A stretch of DNA of 64,000 bases, from contig JAKSZT010053928.1 in NCBI GenBank assembly GCA_026826555.1, forward strand, positions 36,375,524 through 36,439,523, written 5' to 3'. The stretch is from Tolypeutes matacus. Lineage: Eukaryota; Chordata; Mammalia; Cingulata; Chlamyphoridae. The first letter of the stretch is position 1; every line of letters starts with the position of its first letter. The position numbers and the translations under genes were made by a program. Shown here piece by piece: positions 59,681 through 64,000 of this stretch. The notes under the pieces were generated by a model. That model was not told the DNA's origin and did no database searches. It saw only the letters and a list, made by a program, of their open reading frames with translations.

Positions 59681-61860
59681 AATCTGAATCAGGAATCTAA
59701 AAAAATCATGCATTTAGGAGTATAATTTTTTGCATGGCATATTTTCTTTATATTTGTTCTGAGTGATGATATTGTCATTGTAACAGTCAAGCTACAACAT
59801 TAAAATGTTGATTTTTTTTATAATACTGATTAGAAGAGTTCATTTGATTATGCATGAAATGAACAAATAGTAACAATTATATAGAGTTCATGTATGTATT
59901 CACAAACGACATGTTTGAAAAGGTTAATGAGATTTTAGTCTTTAAAATCGTGTTCGTCCTATAACATATTGAAAAGATGCGTCATTTGGATTACTTCAGG
60001 TGGGAAAGAGTTTCTTCACTAAACTGACTTGGCTCTTAACGTTCCCACCCACAGCTCTGGGCACTGGCTAGCCGTTCCTTCTTTCTGCATCCATCCCTTA
60101 TTGAAACAGTGATTCATTTCCAGGCCCTTAACCTCTCCCAACTCCCAAAACTCAGTAACAAGTTTACTGTCTGGAAAAACATGCTGCTTGGATGGAACAA
60201 CGAATGTAAGCGACTGACATGCAAACATGACACCCAGAATGTGTGTAGTAGATCAGAAGAGAGTTTGGCTTATTCCTCTGGCCCAGGGGAAGAGCCAAGA
60301 CTTGGAGATCAGAATGAGAGCCAAGACTCGGCTCCAGTAAAAGATTTTGGATTTGCTCCTTGGTCCCAATAGACTCAAATTGCAAATTCTCTGCGTACAT
60401 TAAAGTCTGTTCATTTTGTTATGTTTGAAGTTATGGTGAGAAGATAACTGCTCTTTCCTCTGCCCTCATGCTAGCTTCATCTGCCCCCTCTTTCCTGACT
60501 GTGAGCTCAAAGAGAAGAGGAAATCATGCTCTCAGTTTACACAAGGCCTATGGTGTTTGGTATTCAAAAGTCAATGAATATATGTTTACCGAATGAATAT
60601 ATTAATAAATATATGAAGTCATTTTGCTGTCAGATATGTCTCTGGCAGCCAGTGAAGAAATATAAAAGAAACTGCCACAGGGAAGACTTAACTGGATTAC
60701 AAAGGAGGCTGGAAAATCCCAGAAGAGAGCATGATGCCCCCACCTCTTTTAATCCCAGAGGGTGCTGCATTTTAAAGAATGTTGGTATGCATTTGAGACA
60801 ATTCTTCTCCCAAACTCCATGATTTAACAAGAGCCTAGTTACTTTTGGGGGAGTCATTGTGGTGTTAAGAAAATAACACAACATTTAGATTCAAGTAGAT
60901 GTGGGCTCAAATTCAACTGTAAATATGGTTGCTGTGTATATTAAATAATATAATGTAAGCCTCATGCCTAGGACAGTGTCTCTCTCCCACTCCTCTGCTT
61001 CCTTCTTTTTGTCATCAGTAGTTTACCCTGGAAAACTATCATACCAAAGAGTTTTAATGGTGGGGAGGATGCTAATTAGTAATGACTATCAGGTATCTCC
61101 CCAAAACACTGAACCTGGATGACATCAATATGTACATGAGTGTGAACACATCCTGCTGCCTCGGTAGACCTTAGGAGAGCAGGACAGTGCTTGGTCAGAT
61201 CACCTGTATGAAAAAAGTGATCAAGTGCATCAAGTACATTCCAAAAAGCCAATGTTGCTTGACCTTAAGGAATTCTCTGTGCAGGGGGTAAGATAGAACA
61301 CAGCAGAGGGATATTTTCAAAATTGAATAGAGGTAACAAGTTATGAGCACAAGATTTGAACTCAGAAGAAACAGAGGTCACTGTGTATTTAAGTTCAATA
61401 GAATTGGCAGTCATTTAACTCTGATAGCCCCCTCCATTTTTTTTTTTTAACCTATAGAAGATAGGATAGATCATATAATCATAAACTATACCAAAGATTT
61501 AGAAGTCACGATTTACTAAACTTATAAAAATGGTACCCTTTTTTTTTTTTTAAAGGCACACTTAGCTCTTTCCATTTTTGTTCTAGTAATGCAGTTTAAG
61601 TGAAAGGAGGAAGACAACTTGATCTAGAAAGGCAAGTGGGGGATCAATATGTACTTCTACTCTGTTAATATTTCCTTACTTTCTATAATCTAAAAATCAA
61701 TTCATTTTCTTGTGTGGAAAATGATAAAATCAGTAAATGAAAGGGGGTGCAATTTACCAAATGAAAACTGCTTAGAGCTGAGTTACTTATTTCTGCTTTA
61801 CTGTTTCCTATAGTCCCTCTGCAACACGTTTCTGGGATATTAGCAGAATAATATTTTGTG
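59681..61860. other. unannotated; ORF-dense GC-richer patch at 60010-60400
   Basis: 60010-60400 has a higher G+C content than its neighbours, with overlapping open frames on both strands (plus 60109-60372; minus 60019-60228 and 60164-60400). I recognise no domain and no repeat family. It may be an unlisted LTR or an ancient exon-like remnant. The rest is plain. Confidence 0.35.
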
Positions 61861-61861
61861 T

Positions 61862-62285
61862 TTTAGTTACTATGAAACGTGAAGATATTCAGATTCCAGC
61901 TAAAACAGACACAGCCACACTTACAAACTTTCCATCTGTACCACCACATTTCCCTGCTTCCTTGAATTTAGGCTGGGCATGTGATTATATCAGGCCTATG
62001 GACCATAGCAAACCTGATGTTTGTCATTTTCTGCCAAAGCTTGAAAGAGCCAGCACAGAACTTTCCAGCTGTCTCTTCCCCTGAGGCAGCAACAGAGAGA
62101 GACTCATGCTGAGATGGGAGAGACATAAGCTTGATGCAGTCTGGATATCAGGATTACTGGTCCTGGTTGTCCTGAGATTTGCCCAAATCCACAATAGATC
62201 ATGCATGAGGGAGAAATAAAGCTTGTTTTGTTAAGCTATTGAGACTTTGGGGCTGTTTGTTACCATAGCATAACCTACTCTGTAC
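61862..62285 (+). mobile_element. MLT1-like MaLR LTR, old
   Basis: GGCTGGGCATGTGATTATAT, then GGGAGAAATAAAGCTTGTTTT, GTTAAGCTATTGAGACTTTGG, GGCTGTTTGTTACCATAGCA and TAACCTACTC. This is the typical tail of older MLT1 LTRs with AATAAA. The 5' edge is vague. Confidence 0.65.
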
Positions 62286-62289
62286 TGTC

Positions 62290-63955
62290 TAATTCTCATT
62301 AGCATATTACCAGATTTCAGCATGACGGTCGGTCTCATTAATATAACAGTCAATCTTCATTTGCCCCTTTTGCCATCCAGCAAATATATCAAAGTACACA
62401 TGGGGAACTAAAATAAGTTAGAAAATTAGGAAGAAATATGTGTGTGTGAATTAGTTGATGAAAAGAGTTTTGGTCCTTGGTGGACCACTGGTCTTCCATA
62501 AATATGCTATCATTAAGTAATTATACCTGAGGAAATTAATAAGGAGATAAACAGAAATGCTTAGCGGTGGCATGCTTTCTTCATAAGTGAAATCCAACAG
62601 ATTTTACTGGTTGAACAGCAGCATTCTTAGAGGAGGCCAAACCCATCCATTACCCTGACTCCTTTCCAATTTACTTAAAAGAGTGCTAGTAACTTACTGC
62701 TGGCTTTCTGATTATCCAATCGAACTGAGTTGAAAGCTCAAGAGCCTCTTATTTTTTGGCAAAATTAGGTTATGTGCTAAAACTGTGGAAGCAGCAGTTG
62801 TGGGAATTTTAATCTAAAAAACCTTCTTCTTTTTTTTTTTTATGAAAGGGCCTTTGAAATGAGCTACATTAGAATTGAATGGATAAATTATAGGAGCTTT
62901 CAAACTTTCCTAAGAAGTGGGTTCATGAACACATTTCATATTTGAAGTTCTTTATCTGAATTATTTGAATGCAAAAGTTTTTGTTTACTGATGGGAGGGG
63001 GTGTATGAGTAATACAAATGATATTCTAAATACGATGGTTACTCACTGATAAATCTAATAACCTATAAATATGTGCGTTGAAAATGTTATTTCTCCAGTC
63101 ATTTCAGTTGATTTAAACCTGGTTCTACGGCAGCACATATTTTAATTCAGAAAATATTGAAGACCAAAATCTAAAAGCAGTGTGTGCTATTAACCACTGT
63201 TGGCATGCTCTATTTGTTGTATGATTTGTTTAAAATATTTACACCAGTTCCAAGATAGAATCAATCTATCATAAGTTAATTGTCAATGATCAGAAATTTA
63301 AGCCAATGGAGAGCTTTGTAAAGTGCAGCTCCTTGAAACCTTAATTCATGATTTTCTCAACTTTTGCATATATAGTTTCACTTGCTCATGGATCACTATA
63401 TAGATTTATGCTTGTAGTTTCCACCTTAACTGGTGCCTAATGTTAATTTGACTGGTTAACTGGTGGAAAACTTTAAGCATTTGCTTGTTAAAATGATTCA
63501 ACAGTTAGAACCATACGCTGGAGCATCTATCAAAACCCATCTGTTCTAACAAGAAATTTTGTTGTTTCCAAATAGCACTCTGAAAGTTTAGTGAGACTTT
63601 TAGATTACAAATCTCACCATGTGCATAATATTGACACAGATTATATATTAGTTCAAAGTATTTCAACAATAAATAATGTATAAAAATATGCATATATAAA
63701 GAAAATTTTAGAACTTCTAAATAAGATAGCCAAGTTTAAGGGCTAATTAAGTCATCATTCGTCACCCTCCGCATTTTGAAATATAATGTCTAACTCTGTA
63801 CAGTTGCCCAGGTTTGATGGGAATGCCTGAATTCAGATATAATGTCTTTGTTCTTCATGCATATCCTTTCAGAATGTGCTCCTTAGCAGCCTCAACAAGG
63901 GTTATCTGGGAAAAAGTTTGATCTCTCTGGGGATAGAGTTTTAACATCTCAGAAC
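62290..63955. other. unannotated AT-rich DNA
   Basis: Nothing recognised apart from short A/T runs. Confidence 0.5.
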
Positions 63956-63956
63956 A

Positions 63957-63981
63957 GAAAAGTGAAAGTGAAAGTGAAAGC
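63957..63981 (+). promoter_or_regulatory. triple AAGTGA array, IRF/ISRE-like
   Basis: Three consecutive perfect AAGTGA hexamers (63960-63977), preceded by GAA and followed by AAGC, giving overlapping GAAANNGAAA interferon-response motifs. Function is inferred from motif only. Confidence 0.45.
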
Positions 63982-64000
63982 AAGTAATAAATACAGGAAT

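Noticed and set aside
1..64000. CRISPR array, operon or phage-like system
   Set aside because: No regularly spaced repeats with unique spacers, no bacterial-type genes, and every supported feature is mammalian.

Overview
This window looks like non-coding nuclear DNA from a xenarthran mammal, most likely an armadillo (Cingulata). It is AT-rich, its open reading frames are short and random-looking, and it is saturated with mammalian retroelements. The strongest clue to the organism is three SINE loci built on a tRNA-Ala-like head that match the DAS-SINEs described from Dasypus: one chimeric monomer and two dimers. Old placental repeats (MIR, L2, MER5A-like, MLT1, MLT2/ERVL, HAL1) sit among younger lineage-specific L1, MaLR-like LTR and DAS copies. 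I find no exon, conserved gene, functional RNA gene or CRISPR array that I can support. The window is probably intergenic or deep intronic.

Layout. 1-15 kb: a minus-strand L1 3' UTR cut by the window edge, a solo class I ERV LTR with a 4-bp duplication, old L2/MIR pieces, a (GGGAT)n tract, a second minus-strand L1 3' UTR with a clean target-site duplication, a MaLR-like LTR split by a chimeric DAS-SINE, and a second class I LTR. 15-27 kb: old L1/HAL1 pieces, a MER5A-like element, a DAS dimer, another MaLR-like LTR, and a broken ERVL provirus (3' LTR plus a pol/dUTPase remnant) abutting an L1 3' end. 27-38 kb: MIR, an MLT1 LTR, two minus-strand MaLR-like LTRs, a HAL1 interrupted by an MLT2-type LTR, and a 300-bp mosaic at 37.4-37.7 kb that seems to be assembled from copies of neighbouring sequence. 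38-53 kb: mostly unique AT-rich DNA, a degraded minus-strand L1 with a plus-strand L1 5' UTR lodged in it, and back-to-back LTRs at 51 kb. 53-64 kb: a composite L1 with 5' UTR and ORF1 joined to the 3' end, carrying a nested DAS dimer and a MaLR-like LTR; a short L1 insertion with an inverted 5' segment; an MLT1-like LTR; and a triple AAGTGA array at the right edge.

Nothing here is a set of cooperating host genes. The content is a record of successive retroelement insertions, and the nesting gives relative ages: DAS-SINE is younger than the MaLR-like LTR at 13 kb; both DAS and a MaLR-like LTR are younger than the composite L1 at 54-57 kb; MLT2 is younger than HAL1 at 33 kb. The most interesting signals are structural: the templated-looking mosaic at 37.4 kb, a perfect 19-bp-arm palindrome at an LTR boundary, the inverted L1 at 59 kb, and a T-arm/B-box-like hairpin inside the part of the chimeric DAS-SINE whose origin was unidentified. 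Repeat names and edges come from recognition by eye and are approximate unless a target-site duplication is stated.
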